A stretch of 64,000 nt of DNA from Pyrrhoderma lamaoense (Eukaryota; Basidiomycota; Agaricomycetes; Hymenochaetales; Hymenochaetaceae). Made by a program: the position numbers and the translations under genes. The notes below the pieces were generated by a model that did no database searches, had not been told where the DNA came from, and saw only the letters and a list, made by a program, of their open reading frames with translations. The stretch spans positions 1,984,001 through 2,048,000 of the forward strand of contig NBAZ01000002.1 of assembly GCA_002794735.1 (NCBI GenBank), written 5' to 3'. Position 1 is the first letter of the stretch, and each line of letters begins with the position of its first letter. Below are positions 37,233 through 50,248 of the stretch, in pieces.

Positions 37233-39299
37233 CTAAGACAAGTCGTCATTTTCATCCTCATCGAGGCTCTCCCTCCAATCACACGTTGTCTCCTTCAATG
37301 TATAAGAATGTATAGCACCTGCAACACCGATGAATAGCATAATCGCATATACAAGATTCCCGTTAAGGTACTGCTCGTTTTTTAGTGAGAACGCATACAG
37401 AGATGTTATGAATGCGGGGGCAAATGCAAGAGGGAGTGTAGTAGCCATTTGTCCAACGCCCTGCATCAAGAATTAGATCAGTATCAACAGAACAGAGGAC
37501 TGATAATTATTAACAGACATTGATCACTGATAAAGCTTCGGCGGAGGGTGCGGCGTTGTTCATAATGATGGAAGCCGAAGCTTGATACAAGTCGTTAGTA
37601 ACGATATTACCATAAGTAAAGATAGTATACTTACTCCATCCTAAGCATGCAAAACTCCACGTTGTTACCCAACCAGCATGAACAACTTGGAAAACCCATG
37701 TTCCCTCCCAGCCATTGCGTGCAAGCAAGTTCAACAAAGGGAAACACGCAAAAGTGATCGGCCAAGTGGACATCGTTAATTGATAGAGTCGCATAGTCCC
37801 AAGACGCTGTTCGAGAGGACTGTACAGAAGAACGACAAGTACGTTATTAAAAGAACGGAATCCTAGCTGTGTACCAATCTGGGCTTCTGAAAGGCCAAGC
37901 CCACCAGAATGGATGGGAGTAAAAGCAAATAACGGGTATCTGCAACGGATTTCGAGTGCGTTGTCAGTGTATAGCATATGACGAGAATAAATGCCTCCAC
38001 GAACAATGCAAAGACTAATTCAGAGCAAAATCCCATGACAACTGAGCTTGACAGTGCACCAATCACATCAGGAGTCAAAACTGAAGATATAGAAGGACGA
38101 GGTCTCTCTGGGGACCGTGATCGTGATTGTACTCCAGATTCAACACCACTAACAGACCCATACCCCTTACGGTTTTTCTTTCTTCGAAGAATTACACTGG
38201 TCTAATTCTTTTTTTAGCCAAGTATTTATACGAAATCATATTTATACTCACCTCTGGAAGAGTAAAGAACCCAACAGTAACCGCAAAGATGGCAAATGCA
38301 CCAGCAATGAAACATGGCAAAGAAAACGGATACTCGCGCCAGAATGGGGTATCAAACGCAGAGAAATTTTTCGCAGGATGTGAAAGTAGTCCACCCATAG
38401 GTTGTCCAATAATTTGGCCTAGAAGATTTGCATTAAGCAATCAAGAAATTAGGTAGAAAACATAAGATATGAGTACTTACCCATTCTATATGCAGTCTGG
38501 TTTCAAAAAGAGACTATAAGTTTGATACCAATGATGATGTTTGTGATGGATACGTACAACAAAACCAGTAAAAGCTAACCTTGCTGTGATTTATCGATGG
38601 CCTCGGTCAACATCACTTTCGTCGCACTATGCATACCTTAGTCTCGTATTAAACACATATTTGAAGAAGCACGTACGCAATGGAACCCCCAAGAGTACCC
38701 CCAATAAGACGCGTTGCGATCATGAAACCATAGGACTTCGCCACCCCGAATAGTGATATTGAGATGGCTAGACCGAGAGTACTTATCAAAATGATTGGCC
38801 TACGTCCAAGGTGGTCTGAAAGGTATGTTATAGGCATAACTTTATGACCCTGTCGGTCAGTAATAATAAGACAATACAAAAACATCTTCACGTACTCGAA
38901 ACGAAACTAAACAAGGCAAACACAGACTCTATCAAACCTGAGTAAAAACCGACCTTCTCCGGATCATTCGTTACGCCATTTTCAAGGATCATCTGATCTA
39001 AGAGTTCAAGAAGAAGGAGGATGGGTCTCATGTTTAGTTGGATCATGTGTAACTCTGGACGAAAACTTACTAATGAAAGGAAAGATGAGCTCAAAGCTCA
39101 ACGGGGCAACAACATTAAGGCCATAAATCGTCAGAGCGAACTTCCAAGGAAAGCGCTTTTCTTTGAGTGTGGGGGTCGATGCACCACTGGATATCGGTGA
39201 AATCGGCTCTTCTTCAACGATTCCGATATTGTGAGCGGGAGCGTTAGCCACTGCAAGGAGAGCCGTGCGCTCATTATCGAGAATGTCCGACACCGTCAT
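37233..39299 (-). CDS. MFS transporter, copy 1 of tandem trio
   Basis: Proton-coupled-type MFS transporter of the fungal TetA/ZIFL-like group, 12 predicted TM segments. The start MTVSDILDNERTALL at 39299 is a cytosolic tail. TM1 is KFALTIYGLNVVAPLSFELI. The loop between TM2 and TM3 has the motif SDHLGRRPIILIS. Then come FMIATRLIGGTLGGSIA and MGQIIGQPMGGLLSHPAKNF before a cytosolic loop. The second half has RYPLFAFTPIHSGGLGLSEA, ending TLKETTCDWRESLDEDENDD. About nine short introns. It shares intron layout and sequence with the next two genes, so they arose by tandem duplication. Substrate unknown; drug, metal-chelate or weak-acid export are the usual possibilities for this group. Confidence 0.88.
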
Positions 39300-39771
39300 T
39301 TACAACAGGTGGTGTATGGTATGGGCAAAAGGGTCCTCCATTCGCTGAGAATGCCGGGGAGGAATCATTAAAACAGATTCCAGGGCGGAACGGCATCCGA
39401 GAAGCTGAAAGTTTTTTTCTGAAGTGACTCGGCATTTTTCTTAAGCGAAATGTTGTAATGCTTCCAAATTCAAATCTAGATTGTTATAGATTAGATTACG
39501 TTCAGGGAAGCAAAATTTGATCATTTGTTCTGAACATTAAACAATGTCATGAAGGAATGAGGTGATTCTTCTTTTCAAGAGTCCTTATGTCCGAAAATAT
39601 GTGCTTTACCTAATACGTGACTACATACACTTTTGACGTGATAAAACGCTACACCTGATATACTAATACATAACATACATAACTTCTACGCGTGATGGAA
39701 TTCTTGATTTTTGTGAATCATAAAATGAAGTATATACAAATATGCGGCGTAAGTGCCCCTTGTTTGCTTGT

Positions 39772-41968
39772 TCACTGGTCGGAAGTCTGTTGCTTGTTGT
39801 GTTCCCTCCAATCATGGGTAGTCTCTTTTAAGGTCATACACTGGACAGAGGCTATAATACCTAGTGTTATATGATCAGCACATATTGTTGATATTATGAT
39901 AAATTGACAAATTGAAGACTTACAGAGACCAAACAACACAACATACACTAAGTATCCACCAAGAAGGTCTTTTGTGACGGATAGTGCGAACATGGAGTTA
40001 GTGAAGGCAGGCGCAATGGCTTCGGGTAAGACTATGACCATCTGTGCTAGTCCCTGTTAAGTACTTTTAGTATAATCTATAATAATTAACTCAGCAGAAA
40101 ATCATTCACTTACATTGATAGCAGCAAGCGTGTCCGCGGACGGGGCTGCGTCATTCACCATCAAAGCAGATGCAGCTACCAGAGGAAGATTTAATATCCG
40201 AGGGTTTGAAAGAACATACAAGCGGAGAATACATACACCAAGCATTGTGTGCATGTCCCCATATCGTAAAGAACAGAACAAGTACGGAGTTCATTAACAA
40301 AGAACTCACTTCCCATCTCTTTAGAAGATTCAAGAGTGGGAAGAATACGCAACACAGAGGCCAGGTAACCATGGATAGTTGATATGTTTTTAAGGTACCA
40401 AAACGGGTTTGTGTAGGCGCAAATAGCGCAATCATGAAAATACAGAAGATCGATCGCGCTGCCATGTGAGCTCCAATCCCACTTTCATTTAACCCAAGTC
40501 CGCCGTATTCAACTGGAGTAAATGCAAATAAAGGATATCTAGAAGGTTTTTAATGAGATGTCGGATATATAGCAAAGAGCCAATAATGTTGGATTCATAC
40601 AGAGCAAATAATGATTCAGACACGAGCGTCATCAAGAAAGTGCTAAATAGCATCGACACGACACTCGGCGTGAGTATAGAACGCCATGAAGTATTCGGCT
40701 TTCCTTTAATGCTATTTGATTCTCCGAATAAAAAGAACCATAGTCATTCTCTTCTCTTCTTCTTTTTCTATCAGGCTTAGTCTATGAGGAGATTAGATGG
40801 TGTTACTGGATCTATATCATCACATTTACCTCACGGAGAGTGAACGTCCCCACTATCACTCCTATTAGTGCAATTGAACCAGAGAAAATGCATGGTAAAG
40901 AATATGGAAAAGTTTTCCAGAAAGAATTGTCAAAAATATCAGAATAACGTTCTGGATGTGACATCAAGCCACCGATAGGTTGGCCTAGGATCTAATTTCT
41001 ATCATGGGCGATGGTTCTTCAATAGTCAAGATAGATCATACCTGGCCTAACTTGAAAGCAATCTACATTTCTAGGGTTATGAAAAACCGATATCAAAAAG
41101 CTTGCGCGCGACTTACACCAAAGGCAGCAAATGCTTTTCCCTGATTGGATTTATCTGACAATTCACCCAACATGACTTTCATGGTACTGTACAAGCAACA
41201 CGATGTGCGTATATAAACAAGTTTCGCCATACTAAAAAAGTAGTTCTCTCACCTCCAACTAGCCGCAGCGATACCTCCAGTCGCTCGGGTTATAATCATA
41301 AACCAATAGGTTTTGCTAAACCCGAATAACGAAGTGGCTATGGCCAAAACAGAAATGGATATCAAAACCACGGGTTTTCTGCCGTAGCGATCCGAGATAG
41401 AAGAGCATGGCAAGACTATTTGTTTGATGACCAAAGAGTTCCTTAAAGTGAGCCGCTATAGAGTTTTTTCTTCTGATTGAATAGGAATACGGACCGAAGA
41501 GAAAACTCATGACAGCAAAAAGTGACTCGATTACACCAGAGTAATACCCTACACGTTCTGGGTCATTCACAATTCCAGTCTCGAGAATCATTTGATCTGT
41601 TTTTCAAGAGATATCAAGAAATATCAGAGGTCAAGTCTCAACCCATGGATGTCTAAAGGATATCAAGAGGACTGCTAACTTATAAAGGGAAATACAAGCT
41701 CGAAAGCCAGCGGTTGGACTGCGTTCAGAACAAGGATAACAATCACTGGACGCCATGGCAAAGGAGTTTTAACAGGCGTAACTGATCCAGACGAAGATTG
41801 GTGCTCATAGAGAAGCGGAGAAGATGCTCTTGTATCACTCAAAAGCTCAGTTCGCTCGTTGTACTCTTCAATATTGATAATCCGGTCATAACTATCTATA
41901 TGCTGAGTCGGATCCTCTGCTGTAGACATTTCGGTAGGCCGGTACCAGGGGTAAATACTTTTCTCCAT
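39772..41968 (-). CDS. MFS transporter, copy 2 of tandem trio
   Basis: Same family as its neighbours. The start is MEKSIYPWYRPTEMSTAEDP at 41968; the in-frame MSTAEDP (41929) is an alternative. TM1 is VIVILVLNAVQPLAFELVFP. Then QMILETGIVNDPERVGYYSG, the motif SDRYGRKPVVLISISVLAIA, WFMIITRATGGIAAASW, and a late half with FGTLKTYQLSMVTWPLCCVF. It ends MTLKETTHDWREHNKQQTSD. Closer to copy 3 than to copy 1 by eye (shared NAVQPLA and DRYGRKPVVL). No frame break was found in the exons I traced. Confidence 0.87.
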
Positions 41969-42575
41969 CGTATTTTCATTACTTTTATAGTTTTAAGGAC
42001 AAGTTCCAATGAGTCATACAACCCCAGAAGAACAAGTTCCAGCTTATCAGAAATTAAGGGTGCCCATCGTGGGAACATGTGGGCGCCATACCCTTTTGGC
42101 AAGACCGAGTTCTCACCGAGTTGTTGAGATCTACGTCTGGGACTATAAGACTATAAATAGTACCATGTATATTCCCACGTGTGCATATAGATAAGGTACA
42201 CAGAAAGGTCGTAATGGTCAACCGTGAGCCGCGGATAAGATACGAAATATGTTGTGTCCCGGACAAAGTTAGTAACCGTGTAATTAACTAGCAGCGATGA
42301 TCGTGCGGGGAAACCAATTACGATGTAACTCAAAGATGCAGATTGCTTTTTCTTAAAATAGGACCAAGATACCAAAGACTTTAACGATGGGTAGTAGTGA
42401 CATGTAACCAACCTAATAATACAAAATTTTCATGACGGAGGAAATAACAAGCGTGGAAAACGGTGGGGGAAAATGGAGTATACGTAGTTTTAGGTAGTAA
42501 TTTTAAGACAGGAAAGAATGATTGTTCCTTGTCACTGAGGATCTCCAACTAATATAGTGGAGAAAAGTGGCCAGT
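41969..42575. other. intergenic between MFS copies 2 and 3
   Basis: No gene. Presumably the copy 2 promoter and copy 3 terminator region. Confidence 0.5.
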
Positions 42576-44731
42576 CTAATCAACAGACTGACTTTTGTAG
42601 TCATCATCACGCCAATCATATGTAGGTTCCTTCAACGTTAGGCAATAGATGGAAGATACGGAAACTAGAATAGAACAGTAATCAGGGTCGGAAGAAGAGT
42701 ATTTCATATACAAAAAGCTTACCGGCTATAAATAGTATGACATAAATAAGGTTGCCTCCAAACAATGCACTACTGATAGACCAAGCAAATGTAGAAGTAA
42801 CGAAGGCTGGTGTGATGGCTTGTGGCAGCACTATCGCCAATTGTGAAATCCCCTGATGATGAATATTATTAGTATGAGATTGGTATATTACCATGAATGA
42901 TCCACTCACGTTCATAGCAGCCAAGGAGTCCGGGGTTGGTGCAGCATCATTAATCATAAGTGAAGAGGCAGCTGTACACGGATTAAGGAAATATATCGTC
43001 ATGAAATCGAGACCCACTTACGCCAAGATAGATTTCCTAATCCCCAGATGAAAAAATATATAAACAACGTCAAATCGAACACCATGGAACCCACTTCCCA
43101 TCTCTTGAGGAGATTGAGGATCGGGAAGAAGGCGATGGTGAATGGCCAGACTAGCATTGACATCTGAAAGACTCGCAATGTTCCGAATCTGCTCTGCAGT
43201 GGAGCAAAAAGGAGCATCTGCAAAATGCTTATAAAAGATCGTACTGCCATGTGCGTGCCGATTGTGGCTTCGCTGCAACCTAAACCACCGTATTGAATAG
43301 GAGTAAAAGCGAACAGCGGATACCTTTGACGAATGTTAGTTAAAAGGATCATAGTTACTAGAATTAAAGTACCCACAGTGCGAACAAACTTTCCGACGCA
43401 AATACCATTGTAAGTAGACTTGTTAGAATAGACACGACATGGGGAGAAAAGACGGATGTCCAAGGTGCATTTGATTTGTCCTCCTCCAACAAGGTTTCTT
43501 CCGACTCAATCGACCCATAACTCTGATTTCTTCGTCTCGAGAAATTTTTAACAGGTTTTGTCTACTGCGATCGTTAGAAATAGGTTTTTAAAACTATATA
43601 CTCTTCACTGAAGAACGTACCTCCTGAAGAGTAAAGCACCCCACTGCGGCACCCAATAAAGCGAATGTTGCCGAGAAGAGACAAGGAAGCGCATATGGAT
43701 ATGCTTCCCAGAACTGCCCTTGAAACATGGAAAAATTGCGTTCCGGATGTGACAAAATTCCACCTATCGGCTGACCCAGGATCTATAAACGTGTGTGATT
43801 ACTACAGCTAACTTTCAAATTCAAATCAAATTAAACACGAACTTGACCTATTTTGTATGCAACCTAGGATATTTAAACTGATCAAAGAAGTAATTATGAT
43901 ACAATAGCTTCAGAACATACCCCAAACGCGGCAAAGACTTTCCCCTGGTTTGATCTATCTGTCAACTCGCTCAACATGACTTTCATCGTACTGGCAGAAT
44001 TATATTATCAATACTTGACAAGATGTATGATATTTTCATTCCTACCTCCAGCTGGCAGCAGAAGTGCCACCTAGAGCCCGAGTCACGATCATAAACCAGT
44101 ACGACTTGCTAAAGCCGAATAAGGCTGTTGATAGTCCAAGTATGGCTATAGATATCAATACAACAGGCTTTCGACCGTAACGATCCGAGATAGAAGAGCA
44201 AGGTATGACTGGATGAATGATCGTCGATGACGTACGTCAGAAGCGCTGAGTGTATGCGGGGACTTTATACCAAAGCTGATCTGATACATACCGAACAAGA
44301 AACTCATGACAGCAAAGAGAGATTCGATAATTCCGGAGTAGTATCCAACGCTTTCTGGGTCATCCACCACTCCGATCTCAAGGATCATTTGATCTACAGG
44401 GTAAATTGTTACTTCGTAGCTCACACAAATAATAAGCAGACTGTAAGGAAGACATACTGATAAAGGGGAAGACAAGCTCATAGGCTAGAGGCTGAACTGC
44501 ATTCAGCATAAAGATCACGATGACTGCACGCCATGGGACGGGCGTTGGTGACAAGGTCCGGATACTTGAGCTCGATGCAGATGAAAGTATCTGTTCGTCA
44601 TCATCACTATCTTCGGATTGTTTATTTACAAGAAGTGACTGGGTGTCGACCAGCAGACTTGTTCGTTCTTGACATCGTCTGTTGTGAGCGTCGGCTTCTG
44701 TCATCGCACTTGAGAGGGGCAAGGGGGGCAC
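42576..44731 (-). CDS. MFS transporter, copy 3 of tandem trio
   Basis: The start is MPPLPLSSAMTEADAHNRRC at 44731; MTEADAHN nine codons later is an alternative. The acidic tail SEDSDDDEQILSS precedes TM1 (VIVIFMLNAVQPLAYELVFP). Next are MILEIGVVDDPESVGYYSGI and a DRYGRKPVVLIS-type motif at about 44160-44190. The second half has RYPLFAFTPIQYGGLGCSEA and FGTLRVFQMSMLVWPFTIAF. It ends YCLTLKEPTYDWRDDDYKSQ with TAG at 42576. Twelve TM segments and introns placed as in copies 1 and 2. Confidence 0.87.
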
Positions 44732-45826
44732 CTGGAGGAGTACAAGGGAGCCGGTCCATAGTTCTAACAGTTTCTTTATACCCCTTCGATTGGATAAACA
44801 GGTTCAATGTTGATATATCTTTTAGTCATAGAACCCCGGCAAAAGAGTTCGCTTAGATCTAGAAGGGGTTAAAGGAGGCCGATCCAATATTTTCACAGGA
44901 CTTGCCAACTAGGAACGTCCAACGCAAGCATGAATTCCAACTGTCCATATTTTCGGCACTTGTACCAACTTCTCATCAATGAACATCGATTGTAAAGAAA
45001 ATGCAGAACTTTGAGCTCAATTGCCTTTAAGGTTCGAGATGTGCTGCATCTCTAAGAAAGGTATTTACGTTTTAGAAGCCCAGTTAGTACGTTGATGCCT
45101 GCTCACAGGGGTGATACTGGATGGAGTCCATCAAATGGTCTGTAGAATTGTAGAATTCCCCAGCGCAACTGTGAGAGTCCTCGGAAGGAACTTTCCAGCA
45201 ATTTACATATAACGACTCGAGCATTCGGACTCGGAAGTATTGTGCGTACTATACGTATTTAGAAGGTAACAAAAATCGGCTTTGAATCCAGATCCAGATG
45301 TCCCCCAGGCGAAAAGGTAGTAGTGTGGGTTATCTTTACTATTTCTTTCTGAACATAATTTGATATCATAGTGAATTAAGCAAGTCATCATTGAATTTCA
45401 CAACGTGGGCAATCCAAGTCCGTGGGTTGAAAGATAGAGTACGGAGATGACGGGGGAATCCAGCAAAGTTGGTGGAGCTGTAAAATAATCTCTGTGGAGG
45501 GATGAGCATTTCATGATTTCTCTATCAAAATAGTTATCGTGAGTAATTAGCTAAGAGGTATATAAATAGCTCGGGTCTTTCGAATGCTTTATGAAGTAAT
45601 GGCTGATTTGCCACATCTATATATTTCTTAGTACTAGTTTTTATTTAATCTCAGGGCACTAAGTATTTAGGAACCGCTAGTTACAATTGGATTCTTTGTG
45701 TGAATTAAACATTTACAGATTTAAAGTACACATAATTGTAGTGGCAGAGATAGAATGCTTTGAACAAGAGGTCTGAATGGAAATATGGAGTCTGAAATAT
45801 ACAGTGAGTAGAGAATACTATATGGA
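44732..45826. other. intergenic, no gene seen
   Basis: About 1.1 kb between the MFS copy 3 promoter and the ZIP gene 3' end. Nothing recognisable. Confidence 0.5.
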
Positions 45827-47874
45827 TTACTGTTGTAAAAATTGTCCGATATCAGTCAAATCTGAAAGGAACATCATTAACGATGACTTCACCAGGACAT
45901 AATTTGACAACTCACGTGCTGTAGATATTTCACAAATCCCAGTGAAAGAAAAACAACAGTCAGAATGTGGTAAGAAACGAGGAATCGCAGGTTGACTTAC
46001 GCAAGTGTAGCCATTGCGGCGACGCCGGCAAGTAGTGATCCAAGCGCAAGGGCTTGACGCATAATCGGTGCGCGTTTCAATGACGCATCCTGCACAAAAT
46101 CTCCAGCAAGCAACTCTATACACGCTGCGTATATTAAAGTTCCGCCACTAGCGGCTGCGGTTACACCTTGTGCGAGGCGAAGAGTAGGTGACTTTGTCGG
46201 ATCTAAGTAGACAACCAGTTCATCATCACAGATGATATCCAAGAGAGTTGTGTACGTACCTGAGCCAGAACGACCAAGACTAAGAGATCCTATCAACATC
46301 CCAAAGGGCACTGCTGCCGCAAATAGAGCCGCCAGAGATAGGGCTTTGATGGTATTTTTCGTATTTTTAGTACGTACACTTTTAGTGCTCAATGCAGGCG
46401 ATAGAGGTATTGAAGTCTGATTTGCCGGACTAGGTGGAGAAGCTAACGCTGCTAGTCTCACCCCAAGGGAGAGGCCTTCGAATAGCTGATGAAACGCAAG
46501 TGCAATGAGAAGAGATGCTGAAACGGAACATTGCCGCGTGAGTTCATGATCTCAACGAGGAGAAGAATACTCACTAAATTCAGCCCCGGTCTGGATAGAA
46601 AGAGTTAATCCTATGACAAGTGAGTGTACCATGATACCTGCTTGCAATACCTGATAATAATGCAAATTTGAGCACGGCATATAATTTCCTTGTTAGCTAA
46701 AAATACATACTAAGGTATTCATAACAGCCCTCTTCTCTCCGATTTTAGCTTCTCTTCCAGCTTCCTCGTCAAATTCTGCCCCCCTTTCGGATTCGCAAGC
46801 CTCTGTATCGATGTACAGCATGTGAGTATCACGGTCTCTTGATACGGTGTATGACAAGGCCTCGGAGGGATCGCGCAACCTCGGACGAGCAGCAGGATGG
46901 CACGCATGAGCACTTGGCGGCTCAAACCTGTGATGGCCAGTGAAGAATGGCTCAGAAGTATCTGCAGGGTTCGAATCAGTGGTTGAGCCATAGGCGTGTG
47001 TCGCACTACATGGCAATGAATGGGGAACATCAAGTGGCTGTCGAGGTAAAGGTCGGAAGCTGTGCGGTGCATTCAGAAGCCGAGTGTGCTCCGTTGGGTT
47101 GTGAAGGGAAGCTTCCTCTGATTCTGACTCTGTTATCGATTCTGATAGAGGTGGTAAGCCTAAGGAGTCGTTTAGGTCCCGCTTACTTGGAGGGGTAGGT
47201 AAGCTAGATGAATGAGACAAGTCATCGTGATGGTGATGGTGATGATGATGATGGTGGTGGTGGTCCTCATGAGTATGGTTATTATCCTCATATCGTTCTA
47301 AGTATGCCATTGAGATATCTTGAATAAAATTAGTCAGCTTCTGAGAGTGTACTGGATCAGAAACTTAAAGTACACACATTCGACCATGAATATAGCGAGT
47401 AGTGCCGCAAGCCTGGAGAAGTGTTCCTCATTAAAATACAAATCTTATCGAAGATACATTATCGACAACATACACTATAAGCCCAACCCATTTCCGGACT
47501 GGACTAGAAGGTGGAGAATCTAAAAGAATCTCATACGCATCTTGTAGAAGATGTACAAACGCTGTCGATAGAATTACCCCTGTTGGACGCCACAGCAGGG
47601 ACTTGTAATTAGCACAATTCCAAGCTTGAGAACGAGACGAAGCAACGCACCTGTTCCAAAGTGCTTTAAGATAAAGAATAGGACATGCGGAATCCGTAGA
47701 GGAGCAAGACGGCGTGACAGGGTCGGGAATGCGGAAGCTGAAAATGAATGAGCGACATTTCGTGGCGTGTTGGTTATCCTCCTTAGTTATCACAAACTTG
47801 GTTGAGACACAAAGATACATACCAAACAAAGAAAGCAGGAAAATGGCAAAGACAGCGACGGTTTTTTGGACCAT
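45827..47874 (-). CDS. ZIP-family zinc/iron transporter with His-rich loop
   Basis: Imports Zn2+ or other divalent metals into the cytosol. The start MVQKTVAVFAIFLLSLF at 47874 is TM1. After an intron come ASAFPTLSRRLAPLRIPHVL and FFILKHFGTG, joined across another intron to VILSTAFVHLLQDAYEILLD; HFGTGVILSTAFVHL is the ZIP TM3 signature. A long cytosolic loop starts MAYLERYEDNNHTHEDH and carries about 12 consecutive His, then a disordered Ser/Pro region. The metal-path helix has IALAFHQLFEGLSLGVRLAA, with the HxxxEG motif in TM5. The last TM segments include AQGVTAAASGGTLIYAACIE. The junction before the loop and the final exon (stop at 45997 or 45827) are uncertain. Confidence 0.85.
47226..47265. 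repeat. CAT/CAC-type tract encoding the His run
   Basis: Imperfect GTG/ATG triplet run on the plus strand, encoding a run of about 12 His residues in the ZIP loop on the minus strand; probably length-variable. Confidence 0.85.
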
Positions 47875-49022
47875 TCCTCAAAGGTGAGATGGTGAAGGTC
47901 AAAGGGGGGTTGCCGTGAGGAAGCGCTTAGTATAGGTAGTACCGCGACTGAGTGTCATTCTTCTTATGCGTTACCTGTGCGGTACCAAATCCATAATCAA
48001 ATCAGATCCCTTGAATTTTACCTGCCATGACGAACCTGATCTATGTCCGTTCGGCTAACTTAGTCGACCTCACACAACATAACAACTCTTTAGTCCTCGA
48101 ATATTCGTCTGTTAATAATGGTTCTCAGAAATTTTGATTTTTTACTCTTGTGCTGAATTAGGTGATATGCCGATTCTGGAGACATGTACCTAAGCACCTC
48201 GTGAAGGTCAGGATGATAAACTATCAACAAACAAACTCGAAAAATACGACAAACTATGATTTTTAATATAAGAAAGAGATTATTTTATCCTTTGAGGACG
48301 AGATTCTTAAACTGGATTCAATATATATGCACCACAATCTCTACAGTATATCTATTGTCGTCCGGCCGACCACGCAATCATATCGCTTTGCCTTTCGATT
48401 TATATCTTTTTCATATGCTTTTCTTCAAAAGCACAATCCATCGTGATGATGTACACATATGCCAATCGTAAAAAATCTTCACATCAATTACCGGCGCCGA
48501 AGGAATCATGCAAAGCTCTCCTTCCCAATCTGAGTAGCAGCATTAATAGAAGTATTCTGCAAAGTTAGAACCTTAAATTAGTCCTTGTTTTTCTATGCCC
48601 TAATGTTCTTAGCTATGGCATCAAGACGACTGGGTAGAGAGGGCATAGTGATATCCAACGCTCAGTCACAAACAAGTCGTTTTCAAAGAAATCAAACACA
48701 AAAACTAGCAATTGTTTGATCGTCCGAAACCTGAGTTATTACCTCACCCCCACATATATAGCTATTTAATTGGAAGTTTGCATGAGTAGACAGCCAAAAT
48801 TAAAAAAAAGTAGTGGCTGGTGATTATTCATGTTTATGCAATGGAAGGAAAAGTGCAACTTTGAACTGCGGATATTGCACTCTCATAAGATCAACCAAGC
48901 CTCAACTTCAAACCAGTATTTAGTTGTAGCATTCACAGAACGAGTCCCCGTGCAATCTGTCGCTGCCTTCTTACTCACCTATATTAACTAATAGTCGTTC
49001 CCTCCTCGTAAACCACCCCAAC
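47875..49022. other. intergenic between divergent genes
   Basis: Holds the ZIP and expansin-like promoters. A TATA-like catatatagc lies near 48755. No gene was seen; the 48256-48471 frame has no support. Confidence 0.5.
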
Positions 49023-50106
49023 ATGACTGAAAAGAAGCTCATGTCCATAGCATATATAGCGTCTCTTATTGCGATCCTGCCTCTTGCAGTGGTAGGACAG
49101 ACGTTCTCAAACGCACGTTTTACTTACTATGATGCTGGTCTGTAAGTGAATGACATTATAGGGTTCTTATCTAGATTTATTGACCTCGTTTCCAAGGGGA
49201 GCCTGTGGCGTGACGAATAGTAATAGCGACCTAGTGAGTAAACAGAGTTATGTTACTACTTAACTATTCCTTCGCTAACGAAAATAGATTGTAGCTTTGA
49301 ATGCAGATGTGAGTATTACAGTTGTTTCACAAGTACTAATATGAGTTGTTACTCACTTTGAATAAGCAATACGGAAATGGTGAGTACTGTAACAAAAAGA
49401 TTTCGATCAGCGTAGGCGGCAGCACACCCATAGAAGCCACAATTATGGACAAGGTGTGTTACTATCAGAAATCATAGCATATAGGAGATTAAAAATCAAC
49501 GATATTGAATGCCAACAGTGTCCTGGGTGTCCATACGGAGGACTTGATCTAACTCCGACCCTATTCGACAAACTTGGAGATGAGGCTGCTGGAGTACTTA
49601 CTGGTGAATGGTCATTCGTCGATGGATCTGGCTCAAGTAATTCGTCTAGTGCTGCTGGTTCGTCATCAGCCAGTAGCACAACGTCGACCACGACACCTGC
49701 TACAGGGTCTACGGGATCTACAGCCTCCACAGCATCGACGGGCTCTGCTGGTTCAGGGTCGACTGGCTCAAGCTCAGCAAGTGTTCCAACAACTTCTAGC
49801 ACGGCCACTACATCCTCCCAATCCGGTTCTACAACATCACCAACATTGGCTCCAGGTGCAGAAAACTCACCAACAATCGCACCAGGAGCAGAGAATTCTC
49901 CAACAATTGCGCCAGGAGCGGAGAACTCTCCAACGATTGCTCCAGGTGCAGAGAACTCACCAACTTTGCCGGCGGGTGTTACGGCCACAACGTCAGGATC
50001 AACGTCTGGTCTTACATCAGCAACTACACTTGGAGCTCAGAACACTAGCGGTGGCACTAGTACCAACACCAGTACTGCGGGTGCACAGTGTACTTGTGGT
50101 AGCTAA
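49023..50106 (+). CDS. secreted expansin-like / DPBB-domain protein
   Basis: Cell-wall-acting secreted protein of the expansin/barwin-like double-psi beta-barrel group, common in plant-associated and wood-decay fungi. The start MTEKKLMSIAYIASLIAILP is a signal peptide ending near VVGQ. The barrel follows over short exons: TFSNARFTYYDAGLGACGVT, then SDLIVALNADQYGNGEYCNK, then SVGGSTPIEATIMDKC, PGCPYGGLDLTPTLFDKLGD and GVLTGEWSFVDGSG. Cysteines and the C-PGCPYGGLDLT...F pattern match the family. The second half is a Ser/Thr/Gly-rich, probably O-glycosylated stalk with four decapeptides around PTIAPGAENS, ending GAQCTCGS. Four small introns. No GPI signal is obvious. It probably binds or loosens polysaccharide rather than hydrolysing it. 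Confidence 0.85.
49840..49965. repeat. 30-bp tandem repeat, 4 copies
   Basis: Near-identical 30-bp units encode PTIAPGAENS in the stalk of the expansin-like protein. Synonymous differences between units show they are not a recent expansion artefact. Confidence 0.9.
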
Positions 50107-50248
50107 ATCACTCTTTGTATAGATATCATGTTAGATTATCTATATCTCAGATATCCCAAGTCTTTACTTTAGATATTTTTACATTATACCAGTACTAATA
50201 CGAGCCAAAGAAAATATACACGGTACTTTACAAATATAGTTATGTTAT

